A DNA stretch of 64,000 nt from Costus lasius (GCA_027563935.2 CM050449.1:55259949-55323948), one strand, 5' to 3'; positions 1-11,500 are shown, counted from the first letter of the stretch. Numbers and translations: made by a program. Notes: generated by a model from the sequence alone, not told the origin.

Positions 1-249
1 AAGCTACTTCTCATCTTGTGTGCGCATCTTGTGGAGGAGACCCCTTTCGATCTCTTCTTCCAAGACACCATCCAAGCGATGGCAATGGTATGATATTTCT
101 TCTAGATCTATCTACATTACAAGGTATTGAAAGTTGATCATATGTCATATAAATCGATCATGGAAACCCTTGCTTCCGCTCAAAAGCACTATATGCGCTT
201 ACCTTTAGGGTTTCACCCCCTTGCGCTCCCCCTTGAAGGGGACTCTACA
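1..249 (+). mobile_element. 3' end of a Ty1/copia-type LTR, cut by window edge
   Basis: These bases match the tail of the solo LTR at 13029-14728: both carry the run CTCTTCTTCCAAG, a GGTATGAT stretch, and the terminal phrase TTGCGCTCCCCCTTGAAGG just before the end (CTCTACA here, CCTAACA there). Directly after position 249 a copia gag reading frame begins in mid-protein, and this tail does not match the 3' end of that element's own 3' LTR (15213-15534). The simplest reading is therefore an LTR, or the end of an element, inserted into gag of the copia element at 250-3668. The matching TSD lies outside the window. Confidence 0.6.
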
Positions 250-900
250 TAGGACACACTATAGATAACGAGCTAGTTGTGGATCTTATTTTACAGTCCC
301 TGCCCCCTAGCTTCAGTCCGTTTATTATAAATTTTAACATGAACCAGATTGAGTGCACTAGGGAGGAACAATTGAATATGCTCCAAACAACCGAGCACGA
401 GATGGGAAAGACCAAGCCCAATTCTGTTCTTTGGGTCCGTGCGACCAAGAAGATGAAGAAGAAAGGTAAGGCACGTGCTAAGGGCAGTGCCAAAGGTCCT
501 ACCAAAGCACTAAGAAAAAGACAAAGAAGTTAAAGGAACAATGGTGCTTCCACTATGGCGAGCAAGGTCACTAGAGGAGGGACTGCAAGCAACTTCAGAA
601 CGAGGAGAAGAAAGGCAAGGCCTTGTCTTCTAGCTCAGGTATTTATGTTACCGAAGTCAACCTTTCTACTTCTATGTCATGGGTATTAGATACTGCATGC
701 GGAGCTCATATTTGTACAAATATGCAGGGGCTTAAGAAAAGTAGATCGGTGCGGCCTAGAGAGATTGACCTATGAGTTGGAAACGGAGCACAGGTTGCTG
801 CTATTGCTGTAGGAATTTTGAGTCTCTCCCTACCTTCTGGACTTCAATTAGAGTTAGATCATTGGTATTAGTACCTTCGCATACTAAAAACATTATATTC
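250..900 (+). pseudogene. Ty1/copia gag C-terminal part and protease, decayed
   Basis: The reading frame opens in the middle of Gag (residues like DLILQSLPPSF, typical of the copia gag UBN2 region). A lysine-rich stretch follows, then a zinc knuckle near 540-590 that is damaged: CFHYGEQGH followed by a stop, with the second Cys of the CCHC box replaced by Tyr. The protease begins near 670 with SMSWVLDTACGAH, where the family has D-[ST]-G, so the catalytic triplet reads DTA. Several stops and a frame change interrupt the rest. It cannot make a working Gag or protease. The N-terminal part of Gag is missing from the window because an LTR end (1-249) abuts it. Confidence 0.8.
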
Positions 901-1059
901 ATTCCTTGCTTGGCAAGGAAAGGATTTAAATTTGAAATAATGGAGAAATTTTGTTCTTTTTCATTTGCAAATATGTTTTATGGGAAGGGTACTTTATACA
1001 ATGGATTATATGTCATGGACATGGATAGCTCTATCTGTAACATAAATAATAAGAGGATC

Positions 1060-2248
1060 AAACTGAGTGGTTCAGTTGGTGCTTTCCTATGGCATTGTCG
1101 ATTAGCCCATATAAACAAGAATCGCATTCAACAACTCCATGCAAATGGGTTGTTAGATTCAAGCGCCTTGGAGGAATTTGATAATTGTGAGCCTTGTTTA
1201 TTAGAAAAGATGACAAAAGCACCCTTCACCAAGACTGGTGAGAGGGCAGCAGGTTTATTGGATCTTATACACAGTGATGTGTGTGAGCCATTCAGTAAAC
1301 AATAGAGGTGGGTACAACTACTTCATCACATTTACTGATGACTTCAATAGATATGGTTATGTCTATTTGATGAGACATAAATCTGAATCCTTTGAGAAAT
1401 TTAAGGAGTTCAGACATGAAGTAGAGAACCAGCTGGGTAGATCCATTAAGACTCTTCGATCAGATCATGGTGGAGAGGACCTGAGCGGTGAGTTCTTTGA
1501 CTATCTTAGAGAGAGTGGGATCCTATCCCAACTCACTCCTCCTGGAACACCTCAATGGAATGGTGTGTCTGAGAGGAGAAATCGAACCTTGTTGGACATG
1601 GTTCGGTCTATAATGAGTCATGCAACTCTACCTCCCTCGTTCTAGGGTCAATGACTTGAAACAGCTTCTCTCATACTGAATAACGTTCCATCTAAGAGTG
1701 TCTCCAAGATTCCATACGAGGTATGGAGTGGGAGACGCCCTAACCTTTCTTTTATCAAGATCTGAGGATGTGAGGCTTATGTCAAACGTCAGGATTCTAA
1801 CAAGCTAGAACCTAGATCTGATAAATATATCTTTGTGGGGTATCCTAAGGAAACTAAAGGATACTACTTCTATGTTCCCATTGAGAATAAAGTTTTTGTT
1901 GCTCAAGGTGCTGTATTTCTAGAGAAAGAGTTTCTCATGAAAGAAGTCAGTAGGAGAAAGTTTGAATTGGACGAGGTCCAAGTGCAACCACAAGACAAAG
2001 AGATGGAACCTGAGCCACCTGCGCCGGTTGCTGGGCAACCTGAGGCTCAGACACAGATCCCACGTAGGTCTGGGAGGATACGTCATGCACCTGAGAGGTA
2101 TGGGTCGCTGCCGACCCAACACAACGAGATCTTCATCATTGAGGATGAGCCCATGACCTATGATGAGGTGGTCCCTGGACCAGACTCCGAGAGATGGCTT
2201 GAGGCCATGAGATCTGAAATATATTCCATGTCGACTAACCAAGTCTGA
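1060..2248 (+). pseudogene. Ty1/copia integrase, decayed
   Basis: GAG-pre-integrase and integrase core of a copia element. The HHCC zinc-binding part reads around LWHCRLAHINK to CEPCLLEKM (1088-1215). The catalytic core follows in another frame: YNYFITFTDD (first Asp), LRSDHGGED (second Asp) and PQWNGVSERRNRTL (Glu). A frame change lies near 1300, a TAG stop at 1643-1645, and further changes between 1645 and 1835. After the core comes the chromodomain-free C-terminal part with an RRSGRIRHAPERYG linker, leading to the reverse transcriptase. All catalytic residues can be recognised, but the frame is broken, so this is a relic. Confidence 0.85.
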
Positions 2249-3668
2249 GATTTAGTTGAGTTGCCAAGTGGGGTAAAACCCATAGGATGTAAATGGGTCT
2301 TCAAGAGGAAGACTGACATGGATGGCAACATAGTTACCTATAAGGGTAGACTTGTGGCTAAAGGATTCAAACAGATCCACGGGGTGGATTCTGATGAAAC
2401 CTTCTCGCTAGTTGCCATGATCAAATCCGTTCAGATTCTGCTTGCTATAGCTGCATATTATAACTATGAGATATGGCAGATAGATATTACGACAGCATTC
2501 CTTAATGGGAAGCTGATAAAGGATGTGTATATGACATAACCTAATGGCTTCATCCATCCTGCAGATACCAATAAGGTCTGCAGCCTAAAGAAATCTATTT
2601 ATAGATTAAAGCAAATATCTCAAAGTTGGAATCTTTGGTTTGATGAAGCTGTGAGAGATTATGGCTTTATCAAAAGTACAGATGATGCCTGTGCGTACAG
2701 AAAATTCACTAGGAGCTTGGTGACTTTTCTGGTCTTGTATGTCGATGACATACTACTCATTGGAAATGACATCCCTGGTCTTTAGTCTGTGAAGACATGG
2801 TTGGGGAAGTATTTTGAGATGAAAGACTTAGGAGAGGTCGCCTATATCCTAGACGTGAGGATCTACCGGGATATATCCAAGAGGCTCCTGGCCCATAGTC
2901 AAAGTACCTACATTGATAAGGTCTTGGAGAGGTTCAACTTGGAGCAATCCAAGAAAGGATACATTCTAGTGCGACATGGCCTTACTCTCTCAAAGAGTCA
3001 GTGTCCCACCACACGGGCTGAGAGGGACAACATGAGTCGAGTGCCCTATGCTTCGGCAGTAGGCTCCATCATGTATGCAATATTGTGTACTAGACCAAAT
3101 GTGGCTTACGCTATGAGCATAACCAGCCGATACCAATCCAATCTAGGTCTACAGCACTAGGTGGCTGTAAAGAACATCCTGAAGTATCTAAGAAGAATTA
3201 AGGATTTATTCTTAGTCTATGGGGGACAGGAATAGCTCAATGTTCAAGGCTACACTGATGCGTCGTTCCAGTCTGACCCTGACAACTTCAGATCGCAGGC
3301 AGGCTATGTATTCAAGATGAATGGAGGCGTTGCATGCTTGAAAAGCTTTAAGCAATCCACCATAGCTGATTCTACAATCGAGGCTGAGTATGTCGCCGCT
3401 TCTGAGGCAGCCAAAGAAGCCATTTGGATAAGGAAGTTCATATCTGATCTTTAGGAGGTTCCATCTACTATGGATCCCATTGAGCTCTATTGTGACAACA
3501 ATGGGGCTATTGCACAGGCAAAGGAACCACAGTCTCATCAAAGGTCCAAACACATACTCAGGAGATTTCACCTGATTAGAGAGATCATTGACTACGGTGA
3601 TGTCAAGATTAGCAGAGTTGACATAGAGAACAATCTAACTGGCCCACTGACCACGGCTTTGGCGTAGC
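2249..3668 (+). pseudogene. Ty1/copia reverse transcriptase and RNase H, decayed
   Basis: RVT_2-type reverse transcriptase with the landmarks GCKWVFKRK, KGRLVAKGF, QIDITTAFLNG (first catalytic Asp) and LYVDDILLIG (YVDD box, about 2739-2768). The RNase H that follows has YTDASF, STIEAEYVA and LYCDNNGAI. Stops lie at 2246-2248, 2537-2539, 2783-2785, 3158-3160, 3233-3235 and 3452-3454. Each appears to be a point change in an otherwise co-linear frame, and the natural end is TAG at 3665-3667. Because the frame is nearly co-linear, the element died by point mutation rather than by large deletion. The lineage is Ty1/copia, close to TNT1-like elements; I cannot fix the clade by eye. Confidence 0.88.
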
Positions 3669-3686
3669 AAAAGCATGATGGTCATA

Positions 3687-3701
3687 TGAGGGATATGGGA
3701 T
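3687..3701 (+). other. Polypurine tract of the copia element
   Basis: The purine-rich stretch ATGAGGGATATGGGAT sits directly in front of the LTR start TGTTGG at 3702. This is the usual place for plus-strand priming in Ty1/copia elements. Confidence 0.6.
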
Positions 3702-5337
3702 TGTTGGTGTTTATGACCTAAGAATTAGTTTTGGTCTGCTTTTGTACTACATGACACTAATATTTCTTATATATCATTCTGACATTGTCGTTATCATGTT
3801 TAGTTTACATCTGCAATTATGTTCATACATGATAATGTCCCTAGAGACAGATTGGACCTGTGCTCAAACTCTAATCCCCAGTCAATGTACATGAGTGGAT
3901 ATGGGATAGCTTTGGTACATGTGAGACTGGTATATGGGCTGGTTAGGCATGAGGTGCTGACGCAGACATATGGGTATATCAGGGGTTGATATACTGGACC
4001 GACCCGCTATGAGGCAATGACTTGGTGTCATAAGTTATCTTCAAAAGTGATAGGAGATGCATTGATCCCTTGACTTGAGGTCATTGACTCTTCTATATGG
4101 TTAGGGACATGCTTTGATGCAACCTAACTCTTCACCATAGTTGGGAGGTCATAATGGTTGTCATTGAGCATGTAACAACCCATATGAGAAGGACAATGTA
4201 TAGACAGAGGATTTGCCCCTTCCTAAGGGAAGCTTAATATCCACGGGCCCCCCTATGGTTCTATGACTGAAAGTGTATATCCATACCTAGGTGAAAACCT
4301 AATTTAGTAATGACCATGAGATTGGGTAAAAACAAGTGGTGACACACTTGTCCAATAGGATATTAGTTTGGCAAAGAGATTGTAATGCATCTGTAACTAG
4401 TTGCGATGATGGGGATGTCGATGTCGATATCCATTCCGATGACTTGGGTAGCAGTGATGCACTGCTAGGTGCCACGCATTACTTGTGGTAACCTTTGGTT
4501 AGCACTGCCAACATCAGAGGAACCAACAGGGTCACACACCTTGATACTCGAGTTCTCGTATTGATCGAGAAGCCTTATGATCGAGTTATTGGATAACTCG
4601 AATCTATTTGGGAGATTTCGTCAGTGCCAATGGGCTTGATGAGATGGAAGAGACTTATTGGAGCCAAACTTTATTTTTGCTAGGTTGACCCGAAATTGAC
4701 CATTGTTGGTCATATTTGACTTAGGGTTGCATTGGGTTGGATCCAATTGCTTAATCAACTTGTGCAATGAAGTTTGGGTTAACTCATTACCCAATGAGGC
4801 CCAATAAGAAGTCATAATGAAGAGATAAGAGCCCACAAGGGTATAATGGGGAGAAAACTTACCCCATTGGTGCTAAGGGCATAATGGGGTGAAGGTGGCA
4901 CATGTTGCTTCATTAGGAAGTAAAGGATGCCTCCCCCTTCTACCTTAGATGGTAAGCTTGCCTCCATGGCAATGCTTGGGGTGCATATGGTTCCTTGGGA
5001 TTGTTTAGGCAAGTGCCAAGCACATATGGCTAATAGGAAGGTGATTATGGTAAAGGTTTGGAGTTTTTCCTTATCACTTAACCCTAATTGCCTCCACAAA
5101 CCCTAGCCGAATCTCTCCATGTGATTTGCGCCTATATGACTCTATTGCCGCCCCTTGCTTGAGATATCATCAGAATTTGCGAGAGCTCCTCCACTCCTTG
5201 GCATGAGCAAACAATCAAGGGCGAGAGCAAAAAGTCTTCGCGCACCTCTTCCTCTTCAAGCCGCAAGCTTCCTCTTCCCTTCTCCTCTTAGCGCAACAAG
5301 TTGGAAGGTTTGGCGGCTTCATCTCCATCTTCTCTTT
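3702..5337 (+). mobile_element. Copia 3' LTR, left part (interrupted)
   Basis: The LTR starts with TGTTGG right after the polypurine tract and runs without coding sequence to 5337, where an Athila/Tat-type element is inserted with TSD TCTTT. It resumes at 15213 and ends CCAACA at 15534, so its ends form the inverted repeat TGTTGG/CCAACA. The summed length is close to 1.95 kb. The small reading frames in it (for example 4812-5099, minus) show no family resemblance. Confidence 0.7.
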
Positions 5338-5692
5338 TGATAGCCCGAAAGGGAACACTACAAGTCTGGCACGCGTGTACCTTGGACTAATCCCCGGCAA
5401 CGGCGCCAAAAACTTGATAGGCTTCCGCAAGTGCACGGAACTATCGAAGTAATAAAGAAAAGTATCGAATCCACAGGGACCTTATTGTTAAGTACCAAAT
5501 AGGGGTATTCTTACTAGCTAAGCGAACCGATTCTAGTGCAAAGTAATAATGGAAAACACACGAACTCAGATAATCAGAGAGACAAATATGGGACTAGGGT
5601 TTTATCCACCTTAATTTCAATGATAAGATATAAATAAAAAGGTTCGTCAATCAAATCTTGCTACGATAAAGACCTAATTTACTTTATAAAGG

Positions 5693-5933
5693 GATTATCT
5701 CATTTTCGTGCACACAATCACGCAGAGATAAATCCTCACTTTCGCGCAAGATTTATCCCAAGCTAAAGATAAGTAAATCATCAATCAGAGAATTCAAAGA
5801 TCACTTTCGTGCATCCGAATTCTAGGTTGATAATCTCTAGTGGAATCTCAGTATCACTTTCGTGCATCCGAGTCTCTACACTAGTTCTACTCATGGATCT
5901 CCAACGTTCCGATCCTCACTATCGTGCAAGATC
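5693..5933 (-). repeat. Five-hairpin array with GAAA loops, in LTR
   Basis: Five segments share the apex (sense) G-CAC-GAAA-GTG or a paired variant (CGC/GTG, TAC-type), enclosed by unrelated but complementary stems. In order from the right: 5911-5933 (GATCTT/AGGATC), 5843-5875, 5790-5822 (ends GAATTC/GAATTC), 5727-5757 (GATAAATC/GATTTATC) and 5693-5719 (GATTGT.../ATAATC). They lie late in the LTR, upstream of the PBS, where the transcript leader would be. The stem sequences differ between hairpins and between LTR families while pairing is kept. Confidence 0.75.
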
Positions 5934-6704
5934 TCCACGTTTGACAAATAGACATCGATCTACAGATACATGCTATAATCATGGAAATTATTCTACTAGA
6001 ACAGATCAAATAGGATCTACCTAAGGAAGGGTTCCTAACATGCAATTTTAGGGTTCCAAGTTCTCAAGCAAATCACCTTTCAGTCTCATTGCGAAAACTC
6101 TAAGAACATAATTAATAACATGCAATTATAAAGAATCTAAGCACAATTTATCACAAGAGTAAAATTATCACAACAAAGATTATCATGACGAAAGAAAAGA
6201 GTTATCTAATAATTAAAAATCAAAGGGATTAAACCCTATGTCCCAATATAGGATTAAGCTTGCATGGAGGAAGGATTACAATAAGGCATAGTTTAGAACA
6301 ATTAGAAATCAGAGAAGAAGAAGAAAACAACGTTACAACACGGGTGTAATGTATATTACACCTGTAATTTCGTGATCAACAGCGCTGTCACCGCTGTTTC
6401 ATCGATTTCTCCTCCGATCGGACTCCAAACGCTCTAAAACTTCTGTGGTATCTTCCTCTCCTCTAGGTGAAGCTTTTGCGTAAAAATCACTTCCTCAGGT
6501 GCCCTCTACGCCTCTCGGCGTGAGGCCAAACCCTAGCCGTCTCTCTAGCAATTTCTCCCTCGATACTGGATAAAGGTTCCTCCTTCCACTTTGTACGCCT
6601 TCTCCTCTTAAAGACGAAGCCGCAGCAACTTTCGGATCTAAATTTGGAGCACCGTATCAAAAGTTATGGCCTTCGCAAGTTTCGGGCCGAAAAACTCGCG
6701 TTTT

Positions 6705-7080
6705 GACTAGAAATTACGGCTGTGTAATATGTTACGGTGGTGCCGTAAAATCGGTTGAAGCTTCTGATCTGATGTCGTCTGGGAATTACGGCACCGTAAT
6801 ATGGTTTATGGCCAGTGCCGTAAAATCGGCTGAACCCTCTGTTCGTAAACGAGTGGAAAATACGGCCTGTGAAATCCCTTACGGTAGTGCCGTAAAATCT
6901 GGTGAACTCTCTGGTCTGAAGCGCTGGAAAATACGGCCGTGTAAATTCTTACGGCAGTGCCGTAAAATCCAAAAATCTTTCTGTTCGGAAAATCACCAAA
7001 ATACGGCCGTGTTCTTGATAATACGATAGCCGGGAAAATATGGTACCGTAAAATTATTTACGGCCCTGCCGTATTTTGGC
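6705..7080 (-). repeat. Palindrome-unit array in LTR (TACGG...CCGTA)
   Basis: About five diverged units of roughly 70 bp. Each has a TACGG-N-CCGTA-type palindrome followed after about 10 bp by TTACGG-NNN-GCCGTAA, then a spacer containing a CTCTGTTC-like stretch. Examples are TTACGGCAGTGCCGTAA near 6950 and GGTACCGTAAAAT near 7040. In the sense direction it lies about 250-630 bp from the LTR start, probably in U3. Confidence 0.85.
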
Positions 7081-7351
7081 TGATTTGCTCCGTTTTGCAA
7101 GAAATTTCTTGTGTGATCTCTTCTTGATGTTGGGAATCCTTCTATGTATTTGATTTTGCTTGAAAATGCCTTAAAATAGTGCCTTTTTACCTAAAAATCA
7201 TGAAAAACCAAAATAAAAGTAGACTTTGCAATATTTGATAAATTTAGCATAAAAATAAGCAAAAGATCCTCAATTTAGGATGAAAAGATATCTAAAATGA
7301 TACAAAATATACTACATATTTTGGTGTCATCAAAATACATAAGGCTCAAAC

Positions 7352-7371
7352 TTTGCTTGTCCTCAAGCAAA
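7352..7371 (-). other. Conserved 8-bp stem hairpin beside the 3' LTR
   Basis: In sense TTTGCTTG-AGGA-CAAGCAAA, a perfect 8-bp stem with an AGGA loop, about 20 bp from the 3' LTR. The same hairpin occurs at 24178-24197 and 33047-33066 at the same place in the two sister elements. Confidence 0.8.
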
Positions 7372-7718
7372 AATCAAAAATTGATTAAAAGATAAACCTT
7401 TTCATGCTCAATAAATTTCTAAAATACAGTCATCAATGAAAAATTCCATCAATTGTTTCACAAAACTTCAAGTAAACATATCATCCTTAGAACTCAACCC
7501 TCTAGATCCACAATTCAATTAAATAAAACTTTGCAACTTGTATAATAAATAGAATTTTCAATCTCATGATTTCACTCAACTTTCAATTCAAATCTATCAT
7601 GCTTTTGTTTACAGGAATTAGGTTTCCAAGATCTTTTTCCACACATGATTTTTTTTTATTATTATTATTTTTTTTTGAAGATGGCATGTACCCACTTAGA
7701 TACACACTTTTATTTTTG

Positions 7719-7856
7719 ACTTCAACTCTTGTCTTTGGTACCACTGTCAATTTTACATAGTGTCAAGTAGAGGAGTCTTATTATTTTTCATGCATAGACT
7801 TCAACCCATGTCTTAGGTACCACTATCAATTTTACATAGTGTCAAGTAGGGGAGTC
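7719..7856 (-). repeat. Tandem pair of a 59-bp block
   Basis: Two copies, period 79 bp. In sense each reads from GACTCCCCTACTTGACACT through GGTACC to GTTGAAGT. Sister elements have two copies (23670-23817) and one copy (33592-33650). Confidence 0.8.
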
Positions 7857-9304
7857 TCTTACTATTTTTGTGGATCTTGGATTCCTTCTTCCCAACAAAT
7901 AGCAAAAATAGACTAAACATCTACTAGGTTGATCAATTGATCTCAATTCAGTAATCATACTCATATGCTCATTTTATTCAAAAGAATAGTTTCACCTTTA
8001 GATTTTATTCCTCAAATAACACATCTACCCAAAATTTCATGCATCAACCAATGTCAAATTTCAAAGATAGATATGCATTGAAGAAATAAATCTAACATGA
8101 TAGGGTTTTTCTCTAATCACAAGTATAAATACTCACATCATCAAGAAAGATATTTTATCAACAGAAATTTTATCAATAAATCATGTCATCATATAGTAGA
8201 AAGTGGATCATATGCTTTCATCAATTTTAACAATAAATTTGAATAATATCATCATCAAAACAATGAGTTCCATATATCCAAAAAAAATCATTTTTCAAGA
8301 GAAAACCAATGAGTAGTATAAAGTCAAAGATGCATTGTAAAAAAATAGTCATTAATAAGAGAGTGCAAGTGATACTCACAAAACCATATAGATCATGCTC
8401 AATCATTGTCAGGCCAATGCAGCTGGGTCCAAAGATATGTCTTTTGAAAATTTTCTGCAAAATTTAAGGTGCATAAGGCTCACATAAGGCTCAGATGAAA
8501 AATAGTCTTAAAAATAATGATAAAAATAATTTTCTCAAAGAAAGAATCAGAGATATCTTCGAGGGTCTAGAAGAGTGCTGGTGGAACAGATGCTAGCTGA
8601 AAAGCTCTTAGCAATGGTGGTGATGGTGCCGACATAAGAGTGAGTAATCTCTAGTGGCCTGCTAGAGAGTACAGTCCTGGAGGTGAGATTGTCGGGCTAT
8701 GGAAATACTGCACATAAAAAATCAGAGTCAGTAATGAAGAGTCTACTGCATAAATAAATAATATCATGGAATAAGAGGCAGTAGAATAAGTAAGAATCTA
8801 CAGATGGTATAATCCAGTGTCGACGGCTGGAAACAGTGATGTCAGAGGCAGATGCGGTGGTAGAGGTGCTGCTAATCTGGAGAAGAAGCTATAATAGGTA
8901 GAAAGCAAATCAAGCAGTTTTTGAAATTTTTTATGAAAAGTAGCCATACCCAAGAATGAGATTTAATGATCCAAAAAGAAACAGACATAACCATGAAGTA
9001 GAATAAAACTTGATCTTTCCAGGCATGTGAAAAATAAAGGATCAAAATCTGTCAGGAATTCAGGGTATCAGCAGAAAGAAGGCTACTCAGATTAAAAACT
9101 GCACAACTGCACAAAAGTTAATCAAATTCGAAAAGTTGGCATGTGCTTCAGAATGATCCATGAACTTTAAAATTCTGCAAAAATATCCAAATAATAGACA
9201 AAGATGAGTACTTCCATGTCGTGCCAAAGATAAAAAAATTTCGCAACCTAGTTTCTTAAAATTGCAGCGAGAAAACACCTACTCAGATAAGGAGACTGCA
9301 GTTT

Positions 9305-9600
9305 AAAAAATACGATACCGTAATATTCTTTACGGTAGTGCTGTAATTTGCAAAGAACTCTCGGGTAAGAAATAATCAGGAAATACGGTACCGTGAAATT
9401 GGTTACGGTACTGCCGTAAAAATCAAAAAAATTTTGGATGAAAAGCAGTCGAAATTACGGCACGTGAAGTAAAAAACGGTCAGAAAATACGGTATCGTAA
9501 AAGAAATACGGTACCGCCGTAAAATACAGAAAACTCTCGGGAGAAATCAGAGGCAAATTACGGGCGTAAAATAGATTACGGCAGTGCCGTATTTTGCACA
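9305..9600 (-). repeat. Palindrome-unit array inside the element
   Basis: Same vocabulary as the LTR array: TACGGTACCGTGAAAT, TTACGGTACTGCCGTAAA, TTACGGCAGTGCCGTATT, separated by spacers with an AACTCTCGGG stretch. It lies just downstream (in sense) of the zinc-knuckle reading frame, outside the LTRs. Confidence 0.85.
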
Positions 9601-9744
9601 AAATTTTTGTTTTCCCTGCAAAAATAAAAGAAAAATTAATTCTAAAAATAGACTAAAATAAAAACAACTAAACTAAGCAAAAGTGCTTGGGTTGCCTCCC
9701 AATAAGCGCTAATTTTAGGTCCATAGCTTGACCAAAACTCAATA

Positions 9745-10206
9745 TCATGGTGAAGCAAGTGAATCAGTACCAAAATAAAGAGCAAATAATTTTCTGCATT
9801 TCCTTTGTCCTAAAAGTTTAGCCACTAATTCAAAAATCCAGTAATTCATATAAATCACAATCAAAGTGGCTTTCTTAAATATGCAGAAATTAAAATCATA
9901 CTTCTCAAATCCACTCAAAGAAATCTTTATGATCTTCCTATGTTTATCAAAAAGCAAAATCATGAATCCTTTCTTTAGATTAATATTTTCAATAGTAATA
10001 GAAGTAGGACTTTGATCAAAATAATCAAGCATTGGATCATCATAATAATGTTTATGCCTTTCATTAGATTCCTCAATAAAGCATAATTTTTCAAATAAAC
10101 CACAAGATTCAACAGTAGACATAGGCAACACATCAACATGGTGAGATTCATCAATTTTCACAATATTTAAATCATCTACAGATTCTTCATGCACTTCATC
10201 AAACAA
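9745..10206 (-). pseudogene. Acid-rich retroelement ORF, C-terminal part
   Basis: This 153-residue frame continues the acidic protein encoded at 10176-10934 after a frame change in their overlap. It has no recognised catalytic motif. The very similar frame at 21001-21424 in the sister element is broken at another point, with the same ending (residues like YFGTDSLASP here, YYGTDPPASP there). This shows that one longer ancestral protein existed. Function is unknown; it is probably the degenerate Gag-like product of a non-autonomous family. Confidence 0.55.
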
Positions 10207-10934
10207 TTTATCAATTTCAAAATCATCATTAAAGTCAAGATGAGACTCTTCAAAATTAATTTTTTTTCATGCTTCCCCACAAATAATTCATCATCAGAAG
10301 AGTCAAAATCAGAATCATATGAAAAAGAAGTAATAGAATCAGAGTTAACCACAAGAGATTTATCATTAATTTTCAAAATATCACCAAAATCAAAGTGGGG
10401 CTCATCAATGTCTATAATTTTCAACCCTTTATCAAACTCATCGGATTCAACCATATATAGATTTACATCAAAATCAGAATTATCATCAAAAGAAGGGTTT
10501 TCAATTTCAATTTTCTCAACCTTTTCCTCAAATAAATTATCAGGTAAATCAATATCAAAATTATCAAGATCAGAATGAGATTTATTAATATTCACATAAG
10601 GCTCAATCTCAAAACAATCATAATCACAGGGGGGTTTTTCTATTTCAAGTTCCTCAGTATCAAATTCAAATTGTAGTTCAGAAACATGATCAGAGCAATC
10701 ATCATACAAAGAAGTTCGGTTTTCCCATCTAGAAAACAATTGATCTCTTTCTTGCCATGATAAATTGGGATTTAAAAATGGACAATCAGAGGTACAATGA
10801 TCTAAATATCCACAAATATCACATCTAATGGGAGAATAAGAAGAATTTAGCTTTTCAGTTCCAAATTCAAATAAACATGCTTGTTGTGCTTTCTGGGTTT
10901 CTAGCAATTCAATATGTGCAATCATGTCATCCAA
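10176..10934 (-). pseudogene. Zinc-knuckle, acid-rich Gag-like ORF
   Basis: 252 residues. Near residues 38-51 there is CDICGYLDHCTSDC, a CX2CX4HX4C zinc knuckle of retroelement Gag type. The rest is highly acidic, with repeated Asp-Phe and Glu-Phe pairs and the phrase FEIEPYVNIN. A related phrase (FKIEPYV) closes the Gag-protease frame of the larger element at 36848-38632, so the protein probably derives from that Gag. It lacks the capsid and protease parts. Sister copy: 20286-20972. Confidence 0.65.
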
Positions 10935-10946
10935 CCTAGAATTGAG

Positions 10947-11357
10947 TTATTTAATGGTCTCATTCAAGTCATCATTAGTATCCTCATAGTATGGTACAGA
11001 AACATGATTTGAGTAATCATCATAAGAAGAAGTTTGATTTTCCCAACTAGAATCATAATGAACATCTTGATACCAGGAAGAATTAGAATTTGCATGATTT
11101 CTAAACTGACATTCATAAGTATAATGATCAGAAGACTCACAAATATAACAAAAACAAGGTTGTAATTTTGCTATTTCTGCAATAGAGAGTCCTGAATAAT
11201 CTTTATGCTCACCTTGTTGCATATATCCCTTACCTCTTTGAGAAGCCCATGAATTATGATAGAAAGACATATCTTCAAATCTAAAAATAATCAAACACCA
11301 GTCAAATAAGATTTTTTTTTTCAGAATATATATAAAAAAAATAAAAAACACAAGCAA
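10947..11357 (-). pseudogene. N-terminal Gag-like ORF with second zinc knuckle
   Basis: 136 residues. The likely true start is the Met at residue 30 (MSFYHNSW), since the upstream residues are hydrophobic and low-complexity. CYICESSDHYTYEC (about residues 68-81) fits CX2CX4HX4C. It ends in an acidic tail leading towards the next frame, 12 bp away. Together with 10176-10934 the element would encode two zinc knuckles separated by acidic sequence. No RT or integrase follows. Confidence 0.6.
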
Positions 11358-11500
11358 ATAAAAATTTCAGAAATCACTGTTCTGCCACAACTATGAATAT
11401 CCAAAACCTGCAAAAACAAAAAACACAAAGTTAAATCTAAAAACAAATAAAACTTAGTCTAGCAATACTAACAACTATTTTGATATTAACAAAACTAAGA

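Larger units (their letters stand above)
5338..7332 (-). repeat. 3' LTR of Athila/Tat-type element (5338-15207)
   Basis: Matches 11525-15207 along its length apart from the solo LTR inserted there. In sense the LTR begins TGATGACACC (right end) and finishes at the left end with an extra segment of about 70 bp (5338-5409) that carries a full copy of the PBS (5391-5408). It contains a palindrome-unit array and a five-hairpin array, listed separately. No coding sequence is supported. Confidence 0.88.
7333..9744 (-). other. Internal tail of element, no gene
   Basis: I see no credible coding sequence here. The stretch holds a hairpin next to the 3' LTR (7352-7371), a twice-repeated 59-bp block (7719-7777 and 7798-7856) and a palindrome-unit array (9305-9600). 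The rest is AT-rich, with poly-T runs near 7648-7676. Confidence 0.7.

Noticed and set aside
245..505. Minus-strand frame opposite copia gag
   Set aside because: Complement of gag; the plus strand has the recognisable protein.
5155..5436. Small open frames at the end of the copia LTR
   Set aside because: They span an LTR and the junction with another element, with no resemblance to known proteins.
6705..7080. CRISPR-like array
   Set aside because: The genome is eukaryotic, and the palindrome units vary in sequence and spacing; there are no constant repeats with unique spacers and no cas genes.
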